A stretch of DNA of 40,269 nucleotides from NCBI RefSeq assembly GCF_044344315.1, contig NZ_JBIJDC010000034.1, positions 1-40,269 of the forward strand, written 5' to 3'. The notes beneath the pieces are model-generated. The model made no database searches. It was not told the DNA's origin and saw nothing but the letters and a program-made list of their open reading frames with translations. Each line of letters opens with the position of its first letter. The stretch's first letter is position 1. The position numbers and the translations under genes were made by a program. Of this stretch, positions 39,503 to 40,269 are shown one piece after another. The DNA comes from Zoogloea sp044344315. Lineage in GTDB: Bacteria > Pseudomonadota > Gammaproteobacteria > Burkholderiales > Rhodocyclaceae.

Positions 39503-40269
39503 TCATGCCTTTGCGGGGCGTCCGCGCTTCTTCGGCGCCCCGTCGGCCTCGCCCTTCACCTCAGGCAGCGGCGCGAGCAGGGCACGGATGTCGTCCTCAC
39601 CGAACTTCACCGTGCCCTGGTGATCCTCCGAGAGGATGCCGGCGGCGAGTTCGGCCTTCTTCTCCTGCAGGCCGAGGATCTTCTCCTCGATGGACCCGGC
39701 CACCACCAGCTTGTAGACGAACACCGCCTTCTTCTGCCCGAGGCGGTGGGCCCGGTCAGTGGCCTGGTTTTCGACGGCCGGGTTCCACCAGGGGTCGTAG
39801 TGGATCACCGTGTCGGCAGCGGTGAGGTTGAGGCCGACACCCCCGGCCTTCAGGCTGATCAGGAAGACCGGCACCTCGCCGTCCTGGAACTGGCGGATCG
39901 GCGCCTCCCGGTCCTGGGTGTCGCCGGTGAGGGTCACGTAGTCGATGCGCCGGGTGGTGAGTTCGGCGGCGATGAGGCTGAGCATGCCGGTGAACTGGGA
40001 GAACAGCAGCACCTTGCGGCCCTCTTCCACCAGCTCCGGCAGCATGTCCATGAGCAGGTCGAGCTTGGCCCGCTCCTTCACCTTGGCGGCGGCGTCGGTC
40101 TTGATGAGGCGCGGGTCGCAGCACACCTGGCGCAGCTTGAGCAGGGCATCGAGGATGACGATCTGGCTGCGCGCGAAACCCCGGGCGGCGATCTCGTCGC
40201 GGACCCGCTGGTCCATGGAGGCGCGCACGGTCTCGTAGAGGTCGCGCTGACGGCCTTCGAGCTCGACAC
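39503..40269 (-). CDS. SNF2-family DEAD/DEAH-box helicase, C-terminal part (runs off the window)
   Basis: The coding frame continues past the right edge, so only the last ~255 residues are seen; the Met/Val near 40228 is not the start. Helicase motifs of the second RecA domain are visible: KVLLFSQFTGML, VTLTGDTQDRE, FLISLKAGGVGLNLTAAD, VIHYDPWWNPAVENQATDRAHRLGQ. These fit the SWI2/SNF2 bacterial group (RapA/HepA-like and related). The end is basic (PKKRGRPAKA, an AT-hook-like GRP), fitting DNA binding. Likely a DNA translocase in repair or transcription. Confidence 0.9.
   Translation of the reverse strand, partial: VELEGRQRDLYETVRASMDQRVRDEIAARGFARSQIVILDALLKLRQVCCDPRLIKTDAAAKVKERAKLDLLMDMLPELVEEGRKVLLFSQFTGMLSLIAAELTTRRIDYVTLTGDTQDREAPIRQFQDGEVPVFLISLKAGGVGLNLTAADTVIHYDPWWNPAVENQATDRAHRLGQKKAVFVYKLVVAGSIEEKILGLQEKKAELAAGILSEDHQGTVKFGEDDIRALLAPLPEVKGEADGAPKKRGRPAKA

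Overview
The window is a GC-rich, gene-dense stretch of bacterial chromosome. Gene content and the look of the proteins suggest a betaproteobacterium, most likely of the Rhodocyclales (Azospira/Dechloromonas/Thauera type): a waaL-msbA-hldE LPS block, pqiABC, SCO and CotA-type copper proteins, a cobalamin salvage and uptake locus with a B12 riboswitch, DUF3034 and an exported truncated haemoglobin. The taxonomic call is inference from gene content. I saw no tRNA, rRNA, IS element, prophage or CRISPR array.

Layout. 1-237 is non-coding, with two perfect hairpin repeats. 238-13796 is an LPS/cell-surface glycan block, almost all on the minus strand and mostly joined by overlapping stop/start codons: hldE, a cysteine-type phosphatase, msbA, a sialyltransferase-like enzyme, waaL, a DUF707 protein, GT25, two GT9 heptosyltransferases, two GT4 enzymes and a polysaccharide deacetylase. 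One plus-strand gene (DUF5672) interrupts it. 13998-16290 (plus) is a two-gene unit: a MASE1 membrane histidine kinase with a worn ATP-binding domain, overlapped by a ClpP-like serine protease with its triad intact. 16323-19813 (minus) is the pqi lipid-transport operon, with PqiA split into two proteins, preceded by an orphan GspC-like protein (19923-20510).

20731-25748 is a copper/respiratory block: a SCO protein with a natural His run, a cytochrome c/periplasmic-binding fusion broken by a one-base frameshift, an alpha/beta hydrolase, and a Tat-exported CotA-type multicopper oxidase. 25985-34262 is the cobalamin locus: cobC, cobS, cobT, a chagasin-like protease inhibitor and cobU on the minus strand; on the plus strand a cobalamin riboswitch, btuB, btuC, btuD and cobO. 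Together they import corrinoid, adenosylate it and attach the lower ligand.

34341-40269 holds a D-2-hydroxyacid dehydrogenase, a small cytochrome c coupled to a Tat-exported ferritin-like protein, an ECF sigma factor coupled to a cupin protein (probable anti-sigma), a DUF3034 gene with an exported truncated haemoglobin, and the C-terminal part of a SNF2-family helicase running off the right edge.

Most worth a second look: the kinase-protease pair, the vestigial nucleotidyltransferase domain on HldE, the chagasin-like gene inside the cobalamin cluster, the split PqiA, the frameshifted cytochrome fusion, and the sigma/cupin/haem-protein stress block.
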